Positions 47,031 to 58,838 of a DNA stretch of 64,000 nucleotides are shown one piece after another. Positions within the stretch are counted from its first letter, which is position 1. Each line of letters opens with the position of its first letter. Made by a program: the position numbers and the translations under genes. The notes below the pieces were generated by a model. That model did no database searches, was not told the origin of the DNA, and saw only the letters and a list, made by a program, of their open reading frames with translations. The DNA lies in assembly GCA_030248215.1 (NCBI GenBank), contig JASANG010002571.1, positions 1-64,000 of the forward strand, given 5' to 3'. The stretch comes from Enoplolaimus lenunculus (taxonomy: Eukaryota; Nematoda; Enoplea; Enoplida; Thoracostomopsidae).

Positions 47031-47822
47031 TTAAGTGCACATGCAATATAGTGCAGTGCGCTGTATGTATGCTTACTGGCAGCATACGGTCGACACATAG
47101 TCGACGAAAAATGCAGTTGGAGAGGCGAACTACGTGGCGCAGTGATAACAGCGTCTGCCTGACACGCAGAAGGTCGCTAGTTCAAACCACCCGTAACCCG
47201 CTTTTCCAGCTGCTTAGTAGAAAGGTCTTATGTCCCAGTTCCTACCTAGACTGACATGTGGGGCCGTGAGCGCAATAGTAAACTGCCGCGCTATGAACAC
47301 GGTATTCAGCCGAGAATAGGATGGACGGTCAAGGGACGACCTTGTTGAATATAAGGGCATGTAAGCTGCTTGTCCAATATGTGCACATGCAATATAGCGT
47401 ACTGCACTGTATGTATGCTAGCTGGCAGCATACGGTCGACAAATATAGTCGACAAAAAATGCAGTTGGAGAGGCGGGCTACGTGGTGCAGTGGTAGAGTG
47501 CTCGCTTAAGGATCCATAGGCTGCGAGTTCGATCCCCGCTGGAGGCCCGCTTTTCCAGCTGCTTAGTAAAAAGGTTTGATGTCCCGGTTCCTATCTAGAC
47601 TGCACATGCAACATAGTGCAGTGCACTGTATGTATGCTTACTGGCAGCATACGGTCGACACGTAGTCGACGAAAAATGCAGTTGGAGAGGCGGGCTACGT
47701 GGCGCATTGGTAGAGTGCTCGCTCAAGGATCTATAGGCTGAGACTTCGATCCCCGCTCTAGCCCGGTTTGCTATCTGCTTAGAAGAAAAGTCTGATGTCC
47801 CGGTCCCTACCTAGACTGACAT
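47031..47822 (+). mobile_element. tRNA-related SINE-like repeat, three units
   Basis: Three units (about 47036-47265, 47381-47608, 47603-47822) share a 5' part (ATGTATGCTTACTGGCAGCA, CGGTCGACA, AAAAATGCAGTTGGAGAGGC), a tRNA-like middle and a 3' part (CTTTTCCAGCTGCTTAGTA, TGTCCCGGTTCCTA). Unit 1's middle has a perfect anticodon stem TCTGC/GCAGA with loop CTGACAC (Val-like). Units 2 and 3 have GGCTACGTGG, AGTGGTAGAGTGCTCGCT and GAGTTCGATCCCCGC, a different tRNA head with a B box. Stems are imperfect, so functional tRNAs are unlikely. Confidence 0.65.
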
Positions 47823-48092
47823 GCTTAAGTGTTCCTGCAAGGGATTGAAGGAAATTTTGTTCCCTTGGTTTCGAAAGCAAATTATGATTGGGGTTTGAAC
47901 CAAGAGTATACTTACAAGTCAGACAGAAGTATCATTACCGCATTGATTAAGAAGGCAGACGTATTTTTTATGAAATGTATGAAACAGAAATTGCAGTGAC
48001 AAAACTCGCCTTTTTCATTTTAACCTTAATGTAGTTTTTACGTAGCGGTCATATATACACATTTGCGTACATTATCTTCATTTTAAATTGTA

Positions 48093-49031
48093 ATGCGCTG
48101 CTTGACGACCAGCTCTGAAACGGAGCAAGATCCATCGGTTACATATGACGATTCTGTTGATTCGCGATCTCCATCAAAAGCAAATGATGAAAAACTGCAA
48201 GCTGACCGGGAAATTATTGTTAAGTAAGGTTTTTACTTGTTAATTGAGTCTATTTTTTTCGGTACGTCGAGGCAAGTCGTTTGTTTAAGGATTTTAATAT
48301 TTACGTACGTATATTGTGGTAAAATTTTAATATCCTGGTATTACCAAGGTTTCTCGAATTGACGCTTATGTCTCTTTTTAGACACCCTTTGTATCCATAC
48401 CTAATTGAGTTAGCGCGACTCTGTGAGACCGCGGGTTACCGGTTATCCGCTGATTGGGACTGCGATGCGATACAAAAAATCCTAATTGAGTTACGCGAAA
48501 AGCTGCCAAATTGCGATCTTACTACTGGCAATGACGATATTGACGAAATGGTACGTCAGGCTTAGAAAAAAGTATTTCGACCTCGACTATTCACACCGCA
48601 GTACTGTTAGTATCTGTGTTATATACTCATTTAGAATAAAAATATTCGAAATCAAAAGACGACAAACGCGCCTATTTAACGTCTAAATTGTTTTTGAGAC
48701 GACATATTCAGAATGGTATCTAGTTCGAGTTTTGAAATCAGCTATGAAAGTTGGAAATTCGAATGTTATCACGACGACCCTAGGTTAAGGCTCGAAGACG
48801 TGCCCCAGAGACATAGAACATTTTCAGTTGTATACATACATCGATTAAAAGCGTTAGCGAGTATTCTGATGATTGAATTAATAGGCATACATCTTAAAAC
48901 GTAAATTGAAATACTGTTGCATTCTTACATTAAATTTTAGATGTGGCTGAGTGTTCAAGTTTTACGCATCCACCTGTTAGAACTTGAAAAAGTCGATGAG
49001 TTATGTCGTTATTTTGTTGAGCGATACATAT
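48093..49031 (+). CDS. PKNOX: Homeobox gene exons 1-3: PBX-interaction region
   Basis: Exon 1 (MRCLTTSSETEQDPS...) ends in phase 2; exon 2 begins with the base that completes Lys and gives HPLYPYLIELARL, the first conserved block; exon 3 carries the second block, VQVLRIHLLELEKVDELC and RYFVERYI. The spacer between the blocks is shorter than in vertebrate PKNOX. Two in-frame Met codons meet at the exon 2/3 junction. Confidence 0.82.
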
Positions 49032-52000
49032 GTAAGTTGAAATCTCATTTCAGAACGCTTTGGTTTAGAATTCTCTCGCTAATGCATATATGTTTATTTC
49101 TGTAAGAATGTTTTCTGTATTGTTATACTACGCATTCACGGTATCATTTTTTGTAAGTAAATTTTTAGTACATCTATTTACAGATAAAGATTATAGTCAC
49201 TATCTTGAAATACTTCAGGAATCTCCTTATCCAAATCAACTTCGACAACTTCATTTAAAGGTAATGCGAGCTTACGTACAACTATCAAAGCGAATAATGT
49301 GTAATCATTGTATAAACCATATGATTATATATTTTAGGTTGTCTTAAAGCAAAACTGACACCAGAAACATTGATTGGATCTGTTGGCATATCGACGTATG
49401 ATGAGGATGATGACGAAACATTTCCAGGGGGCGTTACCCCGTTGCAATCAACCTATGAGCGTGGTGGAGAACCCTCGGGTTCTGGCACCTGTGGCGAGTC
49501 CGAAACACCAGTGACTTCGCACGAGTCAGAGCAGCGAATGTCATTGGAAAAAATGATTACAGAAGTCGATGATTCTAGCGGCGAAATTGACCGTGAAATG
49601 ATGCCAGTTGAAGCAACAGGTGTGTGGAAATTAATTTGTTAATTTTAATATTTTTTGTGCATTGTTGATGCCGTTTTATTGTACCTACGCATTTGTAGCA
49701 ATGTTGAAGGAGGTAGCCAGATGGCGGTTTATGATCAAACCATCTTTTGGATTTTTGTTCAGACATGGTTACGTAAGAACATCTTTAGTTGGTAACACAA
49801 GACATGTTCCCTTAAAAATATTCGTGTAATTCAGCAATTTCTAAAATTCTTGCTACACCGCTGGTAGTGTATTTGGTAGCGAAGTGTGGTAAAATAGATA
49901 CGTTTAGCGCACTGCATACATGTAAACTTACTAAGTCATATATAGTTTGCTGATGTGCAATTTTAGACGAAACAACTATTGTTGAACTGGATAAAACAGA
50001 TAAATCTTGGTCGCCATTGAATCTGGTAGGTCTGCTGTACGCTTGTTTGTATGTAAACTATGCGCTTAATATTCTTTACTTGTTCATCTCTATGTTATAT
50101 TTGTAATGAAATATTCCTTTGTTAGTATGAACTTGCAATAAAAGTTTATGAAACTTCCTTGTGTAGTCGATTTTGATTCGTTTTGGATGGACAAATATCC
50201 ACTTATCGGTCACTAGTATAGGAAATTATCGCTTTGGTTTAGTGAATATTGTGTAGTGGCGGTTAGCGTTGTTGTGTTAGGTGCTACACACATTTGAGAA
50301 CACATGAACTTAGCATCAATGAATAATTAATTGTGTCGAGAAAATTGGGAGTTTTATATTTTGCAACCTGTTGTTGTTGTTGTAGCATCAGAGGCGTTCA
50401 TATGCGCGCGCTTAATTAATAAGTATTTATTGCAGAGTCAGAGAGCTTCACCCATGGCTAAACGAAGTATTGCACATCAGCTTGCAAGCGTTTCTAGTTC
50501 TGCCACAGTGCCAGCGGAACAGCCTGTGCCGCAATATGAGGTATATGAAGTAGAGGTTTCCCGGGGCCGGGCCACGGTTTTCTACGGAAGCTTTTCTCTG
50601 CACTTGGGCCAGAGGGTGCAGTGGCGTTTTTGCGAAGGCTAAAAAAATTATATCTTTAAAAAGTGAAGTGTATTCATTGAGGTTGTTCGTACGTAGTTTC
50701 TGGTTTCTGTTGAAGTTGTTGATTCCACGTTAGTCCGATGAGAATTTAGACTGAATTTAAAATTGAAATATCGGCACAAGTTACTTTGCCTGGACCCCTC
50801 GATCGCAATTGAAAATTCTGGCTTCGCGCATAAAAAATTTAATAATTTTTATGTATCCTATCAGCCAAACTGGAACAGCCACAACTGTGAATCATTTTGA
50901 AACTGTGGGCCGGTAACGGTACGTTAACGAACATTTAATTGTGTGAATTCAACATTTAATTGTCTGAATTATTGCGACGAACCGTAGCGGTTTATAGTGT
51001 TTGGTCAATAGTTGCAACATTACTTTAGTTTAGAAAGCAAGTGCTAATGAATGAATGACTATTTATGAAGTTCTGAGTATAAGTTTTTTATATTTTTTCA
51101 AATTATCTCTCTTTATTGGAGAACCCTACTTTTCAGGACTCGTCTACAAACGTGGCAGCGACTGCACAACAGGGTATCGTTTCACAGCCTTCTGCAGAAC
51201 TTCGTGCTTTCTTGACTGACCTCGAAAATGGGACCAAACGCACTTCGTTGCCTAAACACGCGACAACAGTACTGAGAACATGGTTGTTTCAACACATTGC
51301 AGTTAGTTCATTATATCAAGTTTGAAATATTGGCCTATGTATATTATAAGCGCCTGTCCGTTGAGCGTTAAGTCTAACACTAAGACGACCAGATCTCTAA
51401 TCTTTAGTTTTTTTCGTCTCTCTGTGGGCAAGACCCAATAATTAACATTAGCCGAAAGATTTAAGGATATGTGAAAGCGAACGTAACTTTCCAGTCTATG
51501 TACAAGTAATAGTTTTAAGTTTGATATTAAAGGAATTTAATTGTAGGTTTAGTTTTGGTTGCTCGCGTCATCAGGTATGAATGTAATTGTTATTTTCGAC
51601 AAGACATCTGGAAGTGTAGAGTTTTGTAACTGCTGAGTGAACCAACGATGTGCCAAAAGGAAATTGTGGCAATAGCCAAAATGTGACTAGCAATGCCTCT
51701 GTATGTGCATTTTGATAAATGCAACTTTTTTGTTTGAATTGAAGTAATTTTGTTCCCGGAATCGACCAGATTCCCCGATTTGGTTTATCATACAGCAAAA
51801 AACGATATTCAGATCCGGTTTCGTTTTTAGTGCAATTACGTAATGCTCAACTACGGGTATAAATAATTAGCTATGGCTTAGAATCGAGTTGGAACAAAAA
51901 TTAGTAGTCCTATAAGTTTGCTTTTAAGATGCAGAAACGTTTGAAACAGAGTTTGCCTTCAAAGCGCAATAAAATTATTTTTGTGGGTTCATAGAGTGAT

Positions 52001-53295
52001 CAAAATTTCAATTCATTATCCGGTTGACCCTTGGATCATGTAAAAAAACTGTAATCGGGATCCGATAGAAAATTCACAATTCGGTTCCGGTATTCGATAT
52101 TTCGGCATCCGGTCGCTCCCTAGTTGAGTACGGTTTTTCAGTGTCATTTGCTTTATCGCCGTTGTTTTAGCATCCATATCCAACAGAGAATGAAAAAAGA
52201 CAACTTGCAGTCGAGACAAATTTACAGCTGGTTCAAGTTAACAATTGGTATGTTTAGTTATCATGTTATGCTTACTTTTAGACATTTGCCTAAGCCTTAA
52301 CTTTAAATATAGAAAGAAGGTATGCGCGAGTTTACGTTTGAACAGCTGTATGTAGTTTATCATCGTAAACATTTTAAGCATCCTGAAATTTCGGTTTCTG
52401 TTTCCTGACAGCGTATCTTGGTTGTTGAACCTGACTTTGCGATTTGGTTTTCACAGTGTTGAGGCGCATTTTAAAAATTTAACGGCAGTGTTCCATTTTT
52501 GCCAACTTACTTTAGGATGGGCCTCAGTTACAGCAATCAGCATTCTAACTGGGTCCACCATGTTAGTTTCGGGAGCGTCCCGTTTTTCGCGGGACTACAA
52601 TAGAGTAGGTTTAGGCTTTAGACTAAATTTTTGTTTTTGCTTAGGCTTAGGTTTGCAGTTTTCTTTAATTGGAGGCTCAGGCTTAGCAATGCTCACGCTG
52701 TTACGCCCCTAAAATCAACAGCGGTCGTGACTGGCATGTGAAGGCAAAACGTTGTTTAAGGTTCATAAACGCACGACGGCGAATTTTGCAACCATGCGCG
52801 TCAGCACCTGTATCAAGTGGTAGCGGCTCACGGCATACATCCGGAAAGGCGTCGAAATTATCGTGCACTGGCAGTAGTAGCGGTAACATAGCTAGTAGTG
52901 CTGGCAATGGTCATTGTTCGACCAGTTCCGGCCGAACACAACGGACAACATATCGATTGAACCGGCGGTACCAGCTGCCGCTGGCCAAAATTGGAGTTGA
53001 TCCCCAGGTTTCAAAAGGTTCCAGCTCAGGTGTTGCTCAGAAACAGTCCGTAAGTGACAGCTTGGTAGGAAAAGATGTTAAACTTGAGCTTGGCGTCGGC
53101 AAGATGCGTAATTCGTCTACTGCGAGTTTGATACCAGCTTCATCTAAACAACCAGCAGTAGTGAAAGCAGAAGATGTCGTGGATTCGGCAGATCCTGGGC
53201 CGAAAATAGAGATGGTGGAAAGCAAAGCGGATACTGTCCCTTGCTATGAATCGGAAATTAAAGAAGATTTTGGGGGCTCGCATGCTGATAGTTGA
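48093..53295 (+). CDS. PKNOX: PREP/PKNOX-class TALE homeobox transcription factor, nine exons
   Basis: Exons 48093-48223, 48382-48550, 48941-49031, 49338-49619, 49967-50025, 50436-50540, 51137-51301, 52171-52247 and 52761-53295; 538 codons including stop, all phases consistent. N-terminal MEIS/PREP blocks: KHPLYPYLIELARLCETA near residue 44 and VQVLRIHLLELEKVDELC near residue 105, followed by YICCLKAKLTPETLIGS, which resembles PKNOX more than MEIS. Middle is acidic and Ser-rich. Homeodomain: LPKHATTVLRTWLFQHIA, then HPYPTENEKRQLAVETN (three-residue loop PYP), then VQVNNWFINARRRILQP. PREP/MEIS proteins bind DNA with PBC partners in the nucleus; that role is inferred. The start ATG follows an in-frame TAA by 6 nt with no AG between. 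Longer than the roughly 436 residues of human PKNOX1, because of the Ser/Gly-rich C-terminus. A MEIS assignment is the main alternative. Confidence 0.85.
49183..49261 (+). other. Possible frame-breaking cassette exon in the homeobox gene
   Basis: Between exons 3 and 4 a 77-nt segment has an acceptor (tttacag) and donor (gtaatg) and is open in the phase exon 3 offers, giving a protein-like peptide (YKDYSHYLEILQESPYP..., then NQLRQLHLK). Including it shifts exon 4 out of frame and reaches a stop (TGA) within seven codons. It could be a regulated poison exon or a chance open stretch. Confidence 0.35.
51137..53295 (+). CDS. PKNOX: Homeobox gene exons 7-9: TALE homeodomain and C-terminus
   Basis: The homeodomain is split by two introns: after QHIA (51301) and inside the Trp codon of NNW (52247/52761). 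Helix 3 reads WFINARRR, with Ile at position 50 as in TALE proteins. The C-terminal tail (about 165 residues) is rich in Ser, Gly and Thr, later acidic (VKAEDVVDSADPGPKIEM), and resembles no domain I know. A telomere-repeat MITE (52552-52720) sits just upstream of the last acceptor, ttaag. Confidence 0.85.
52552..52720. mobile_element. Telomere-repeat MITE in the last intron of the homeobox gene
   Basis: Left end GGTCCACCATGTTAGTTTC with GGGAGCGTCCCG; inner TTGCTTAGGCTTAGG; right end GTTACGCCCCTAAAAT. Its right end lies about 40 bp from the acceptor of the final exon. Confidence 0.6.
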
Positions 53296-53403
53296 AAGGT
53301 ATTGTGGTTTGAATGACGGTATAATAAGAGGGTTACCAACCCAAGCGATGTATTTTATTGAAAAGATTTTACGATAAGAGTTAAACTTGAATCTCAAGAT
53401 TAA

Positions 53404-53409
53404 AATAAA
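53404..53409 (+). terminator. Polyadenylation signal of the homeobox gene
   Basis: AATAAA lies about 110 bp after the stop codon at 53295, in AT-rich sequence. It is the first such hexamer downstream of the stop that I noticed. Confidence 0.5.
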
Positions 53410-53465
53410 TTGACTCTTGCCTATGTCCGTATTTATTTTCAAGTGTGTAGCACGATACGTCAAAC

Positions 53466-53780
53466 CAAGAGTGGTTATTGACAAGAGTGTGCAACTATTG
53501 GGGACCCGCTTTGTGCGACATGTACCAATGGGCGTTACGTTTTTGGCCGACCCCCTTGTTTAGGAGGAAGGTCGTTATCACATGAATGCCCCTTAATTAA
53601 GCTATAAGGGGAGCATGTTTGCCACCGCATAGATAAAGTGCCATGATTCCCACCGGTTGTATACCCTCTCTAAATAAAGGAAGGTAGGCCAAAAATGCAA
53701 CGTGTGTCTGGTACATTCTTTTCTACACAGAATGTACCCAGTTGCACGCTTTTGTTAAATAGCGATTATCCACTCTTGGT
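53466..53780. mobile_element. MITE, GTGTGCAACTGGGTACATTC family
   Basis: Outer ends ACCAAGAGTGG and CCACTCTTGGT, then ACAAGAGTGTGCAACT and AGTTGCACGCTTTTGT. It lies immediately downstream of the homeobox gene's polyadenylation signal. Confidence 0.75.
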
Positions 53781-54043
53781 CCAACGAATGATCAGCTTCA
53801 AAAGTTTAGCACGTTTCGTATTTTATTAGTACGAGTTGTAAGTCGAGTTTGTGAACCGCAGCTACTGCGCTTTAGTTTGAAAAACTATTGCTAACTACTA
53901 GCAACAGGTGCTACATACATTTCAGAGTGCGGCTGTTGTTATCCGATCTTGATTGCTATATTTTTAATCATACATAGTTTTTTAATTATTGTTAGTTAAT
54001 TATTGTCATGTTTGTAAATTATGCACTGAATGATTTGTTATCG

Positions 54044-54485
54044 TACTGTATTGACCCGAATTAGAGGGGGGTAATAAAAGGGGGTCCCATTTTGGGTCCA
54101 AATCAATAGGAGTCCGTATCCCTAATAAGAGTCCGTAAGGGGATTGAGTCCCTAAACCCAAATTAGAGTCCACAAATGTGCATTAACCCTAATTGTAGCA
54201 CATAAATGACTCCAGGACCAAATATTTTGAGTTCGAAACTTTAATGCCTACTTAAATTTTGAAAGTACATTCCTAAGTATAACCTTTTATTATCGCTCAA
54301 TCTATTGAAACGAGACAAATATACGTTTAATTCAACGGATTGTTGCAGTACCGGATATATTAGTAACGAAGCGCGACGGAGCGTGGGTTAAAAATAAATA
54401 ACAGTCCGTAACCGAATAACAGGGGGTACCCTCTGGAGACGCCAAATAAATATCAGTCCCCCCTCTTATTCGGGTCAATACAGTA
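54044..54485. mobile_element. MITE with TACTGTATTGACCCGAATTA ends
   Basis: Left TACTGTATTGACCCGAATTA then GAGGGGGG; right CCCCCCTCTTATTCGGGTCA then ATACAGTA, inverted and TA-flanked. Interior repeats GAGTCC-type words. A degraded relative lies at 28120-28260 (AAATAAATATCAGTCCC shared). Confidence 0.75.
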
Positions 54486-55790
54486 ATTGTACACTGTTAT
54501 GAACTAAATTCTAATAACTTGTTTTTATTAAATTCAAATTTTCATAACGATTTTGCCGTAGTCTTGAACAATCGTACGACTCTTGAACACTTGTTTACCA
54601 GATGATAAAGGGAAATGCTTGGCTAAATTTGTAGCTAATCGTGATTTCAAAGCCAAGTCTTTAAACAGGTCAGTCGCACTTTTATTAGAATGCAAAAATT
54701 ATTAAACAAGTTTGTGTTTGAAAGTTTTTCAGTATCAACTTTGTGGTGAGTTTTATAGGTTTTCTAATCCTGTTATTTTGGTTATCTGTCTGATAATGGC
54801 TAAAGTACAAATAACTTGTGTGTTTTAACCCAGAATGTAGTTTTTTATATATTTGTTTGCTAAACTTGATTGTGTTTTATGTGCAAAATAAATTTGTCTT
54901 TAGTATACCAACTAATTTTAGAGCTGATTAGAAATCATTCACTTACTCCGTCTCTACATTATAATGTTATAGATCTCTCGTCTCATTGCTATTAGGTGAA
55001 ACATGGGATTATTTCTAGGAATGTGAATCACGGGGACACAGGTTATCTCAACATACAAGTGTTCGAATGTTACGTGACACTATCAGACATATTGGTGAAT
55101 ATCATATAATAATCCAAATTAATAGTATATCCTATCAGAAAGTTTTTTCGTAAAAAAATAAGGTGCTGGCTTGACAAATTCCCCCCCCTCGCCGTCTGAA
55201 ATTTTTTTGGTGAAAAATTGCGTTTCAAAACATTTACCAACCCAAGTTTCGGATATCTAAGATAGAAAATTTAATTTCGGATAACCGGGTATCCGGATAA
55301 ATATCCGGCAAGAACTGCCGGATATGAAAAATATTCGATGCCCATCACAAAATAAGTATGTATTTGTCAGGGTGAAAATGGAGAGTGAAAATAACGGAAA
55401 CGGATACTGATAAAAATAACAGAAACGGAAAACGAATATTGAAAAGTATAAAAGTTTCAACGATGTTTTATTTTTCTGCCAACACAATATTGATGCATGC
55501 AAATATATATCTGGCTTTGTTAAATTTATTTAAAGAAAAAATCGTTTATTTTAAACGAATTACGTTATTTTATTTCGAACAATCGCAGCACATCTTCAAT
55601 GAAAAATGGCGATCTGTTCACGTGATTTTCAACTAATTTTTGAGCATGAAAATAGAAGATTTTCCGGTATTTCTATAATGGATGCCGACACTGATTCATT
55701 TCGGAAACAGAAACGGATACACCCGGGTATTTATGGCTTATTCACAATATTTTCAATGAGTATTTGAACAAAATACAAAGACAACCCAAC

Positions 55791-56042
55791 ATTGGAAATT
55801 CCGGTGAGTTGATTAATCAACTCAGACAGCGAAATAGTCATTTCTGCATATTTCTGAGTTAAAAATGGTAAACATGAACTCGCTCTGCGTTGATTTAATT
55901 CCGGGTGAGTTGATTAATTAACTCAAAATGAGTTCGTTAAATTCAGAATTCTGAGTTTTGAAACACCTAATTCCAGAGCTCACACTTTTGAGTGGACTTA
56001 ACTCATTCTGAGAGTTAAAATCAACTCGCTGGAATACACAGT
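55791..56042. mobile_element. MITE, GAGTTGATTAATCAACTC family
   Basis: Starts ATTGGAAATTCCGGTGAGTT and ends AACTCGCTGGAATACACAGT. Same internal order as the 38531 copy. Confidence 0.7.
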
Positions 56043-56471
56043 GAACCCTACAGAAAAGCTTTAATACCGCATCATAGAAAAATATTGGGTCGATAATTGA
56101 TGTTTGTCAACCTAAAAGTTTTGTGGCACCTTTTATAAAAATGATGTTTGCCTAACGGTCGGCTCTTGTGTGAGTGTAGAACCAAAATATATCAAAATAC
56201 GCCTTGGTTTTTAGACAATGGGATCATTTTCATAGGGACTATTCAGCGGTACCAAACAAATGGTTTGGTGAGAGAAATTGATTGATTTGAATTCGAAGTA
56301 TTGACACGAGCCTTGAATACATTAGAAAATTGGCCGTATATATCATTTATTAAATATTTATTATTAATTTTAAAAACTAAAAATAGTATATTTCATTGTA
56401 TACTGTGTATTTTTTCAGTGAGAAAGTCTGCAAGTAAAAAAATCAGACACCCTGTCATGTTTTGTACATAC

Positions 56472-56673
56472 TTTGGTCAATAACAGGGCCGAAACAGTGG
56501 TATAAGCATATTCCTAAGTCTAAAGTGTAAGCCTAAGCCTAAGCGTAAGGATGAGCCTACTCCTAAGCCTACTTATGCCTAAGCTTAAGCAAAAAAGTTA
56601 GTGTAAAGCTTTAGACTGACTCTATTACAGCCACGTTGGAAAACGATACGGCCCTGTTTTACACATAGGCCCA
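56472..56673. mobile_element. Telomere-repeat MITE, GGCCCATGTATAGAACAGGG type
   Basis: Left part TTGGTCAATAACAGGGCCGA, GCCTAAGCCTAAGCG tracts, TTTAGACTGACTCTATTAC, right end GGCCCTGTTTTACACATAGG. Confidence 0.7.
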
Positions 56674-57096
56674 TACTTTGAATGGTTTTCCAGTTCGTTG
56701 TTTTCAGTTTAAAAAATACTGCAAATGAAATGTTTTCAGGGTAAATTTAAGTCTTTTCTTAAATAATATAATTTTTTAATATTTTTGTCGTATCAAAAAT
56801 GTAATTCTTATTTTAGACAATTGTTCGAGTTACTCAGCGTGTGAGTTCTTCTGCAGATTAGAGATTGTTCAATCTTCGATATTATGTATGTGGATTTTGC
56901 AAATTGGCTAATAATTGCAATATTTTCAAAGTCTTTTTCGTTGGAAATTCAAATTTTTTTAGAAATATTTTCAACGTTTCTGGAACAGTTTTGGCCAGCT
57001 TGTAAAAACAATACACAGTTTTCGCTTGAAAATTTTTTTATATGCGGGTTTACTGTGATTAAACGTTCATCAAAAACTAAACAAATATATAAAACG

Positions 57097-57283
57097 GCAG
57101 AGGGCCGGAACGGTTTCCAGCGCGCTTGTAATAGAGTCAGTTTAAGTTTTAGACTGACATTTTGCTTAGGCTTAGGCTTTAATGGATGAGCTCATGCTTA
57201 CGCTTATGTTTACGGTTAGGCTTAGGCTTGGTTTAGGAATATGATTATACCACTGTTCGGCCCTGTGCTATACATGGGCCCAA
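57097..57283. mobile_element. Telomere-repeat MITE, GGCCCATGTATAGAACAGGG type
   Basis: AGAGGGCCGGAACGGTTTCC, AATAGAGTCAGTTTAAG, GCTTAGGCTTAGGC tracts, right end CCCTGTGCTATACATGGGCC. Confidence 0.7.
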
Positions 57284-57339
57284 ATAACAATTTAAAAACT
57301 GTCTAAAAACAAAACGTATTTTTTGCGAATATTTGGCTA

Positions 57340-57480
57340 CGTAGCGAAGGTCCCCTTGGAAAATTTTGCCCCTCCCCTAGAATATTTTCAATCTTGCTTG
57401 TAACTCACTGAAAACCCTTGAATGCCCCTCCTGAAAAATTTTTAGCCCCCATAGCAAGGTGAGCTGGCTACAAGCCTGAT
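57340..57480. repeat. Dispersed repeat, GCCCCTCCTGAAAAATTTTT family (clear copy)
   Basis: CCCTAGAATATTTTCAATCT, TGCCCCTCCTGAAAAATTTT, then CAAGGTGAGCTGGCTACAAG. The last piece matches the sequence at 43108-43135 that leads into the first-exon array. Confidence 0.55.
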
Positions 57481-57979
57481 TTAGAGTGTTCATGGATAGC
57501 ATTTATAGGTACAGGCTAATTTGTAAATTCAAGAAAATAGCAAAATGCCGCAAGGAGATAAGCTAAAGTTTATTATAACTGTTTTGGGTATAAAAAATTT
57601 AATAACGGTTTTAGAATTGAAAAATTTTTCAATAAAGAATAAAATATTAAAATTATATTTCGCTTTTGATTCTTTAGACGCGTTCTTGTTAAAATGAAAC
57701 TGTTTTCACTATTGCACAAATACCATTTTATGCTCGCGGCTTGGTTGAGATTTGGTTATAAAGTTTGTTCAAAGTTTACTAAATTTTTAATTTGAAATAT
57801 TTCAATTTGACGACAAAGTATAAAATTTAAAAATTCAAATTGTTTAAGATAAACATTCTATTATTTTAAAGCATCGAATATGGCAAAATATACTCGACGA
57901 GATTATCAAACTTTTTACCTGGAGTAACGTGAACAAAAACGGCATGTTGTTTTATGATTGGTATTGGCATAATTTTTTT

Positions 57980-58176
57980 GGCCCATGTTACTTGAAGGGG
58001 CGTCCAGATTTCTGTTGGGTCTATGAAACAGTAACTTTAGATTCTAGATTACATTTTTTGTTTAGGCTTAGGCTTGGGGCTTAGGCTTAGGCTTTGGAAC
58101 ACATTTTTGCAACGCGTAGGCTTAGGCTTAGCAATACGCTTAATCAACTGTTACGCCCCTTAAAGTAACATTGGCA
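57980..58176. mobile_element. Telomere-repeat MITE, CCATGTTACTTTAAGGGGCG type
   Basis: Ends GGCCCATGTTACTTGAAGGG and CCCCTTAAAGTAACATTGGC; inner tracts TTAGGCTTAGGC in two blocks separated by TTTGCAACGCG. Confidence 0.72.
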
Positions 58177-58531
58177 CATGCACATGCCTCCCACAAGCGA
58201 CAGAGCAGCAGGTTGGTCTCCCCTCCCAAACCAAAAAAACAGACTTCGGCGGTTTTTGTTTTTATCGGTTAGGGTGGGGGCCCATTTAGGGGTGGAGGTC
58301 CACAAATGAGGGGTATGGGAGTGGCTGCTCCGACCCAGATTAGACAATATGCAACTCTGAGCCAATTGTATATATACGCGTAATTTAAACAATATGTAGC
58401 GGTTAGCAATTTTCAAATGTATACGTATGTATGCAGTAAAAAATTTTGACAAAATGGGACAGTCTTGTCTTGGGACAATGTTTAAGCTGCTCACGTGAAA
58501 ACAATTGTACTTTCTTAAATTTTCAAGACTA

Positions 58532-58731
58532 CACTGTAAAAAATGGGGAGTCAAATTGACTCTCTCGGAAACAGGCTTTTCCTGACGACACAAACTGAGT
58601 CAAATTTGACTCCACCAGAGTCAAATTTGATTCACTGTTGACTCTGGCGGAGTCAAATTTGACTCAGTTTGTGGTAGTCAGGAAAAGCCTGTTTCCGAGA
58701 GAGTCAATTTGACTCCCCATTTTTTACAGTG
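58532..58731. mobile_element. MITE, GAGTCAAATTGACTC family (best copy)
   Basis: Inverted ends CACTGTAAAAAATGGGGAGT and its complement are almost perfect over about 45 bp, flanked by TA. The whole 200 bp could fold into one hairpin. Confidence 0.8.
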
Positions 58732-58838
58732 TAAAGATGTCTGGTATTTTAGACTTTCATTGTCTTAATAGCTTAGAGATTCGTGTCTAAAATGGTTAAT
58801 GTTTCTTATACAAGAAATAACTGTTGCCAATTTGGGTA

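Larger units (their letters stand above)
44138..48092. other. Intergenic region between the two divergent genes
   Basis: About 4 kb between the minus-strand start at 44137 and the plus-strand start at 48093. It must hold both 5' ends, unless upstream non-coding exons exist. I see a TA-rich tatata tract (44703-44745), a dispersed repeat copy (44748-45245), a CCGG-rich repeat (45940-46310), ATATCATATGATATT-type palindromes (46480-46700) and a tRNA-related array (47031-47822). No TATA or initiator motif can be assigned with confidence. Confidence 0.5.

Noticed and set aside
47476-47552. Functional tRNA gene
   Set aside because: B box and D-arm are recognisable but the anticodon stem does not pair and the acceptor has mismatches; it sits in a repeated unit.
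48713-48904. 63-codon ORF between homeobox exons 2 and 3 as an extra exon
   Set aside because: No suitable acceptor and donor in phase, and the flanking exons already join in frame with a conserved protein sequence.
58144-58593. 149-codon minus-strand ORF in the right flank
   Set aside because: It runs through two MITEs and non-repetitive AT-rich DNA, with no domain, codon bias or splice context.
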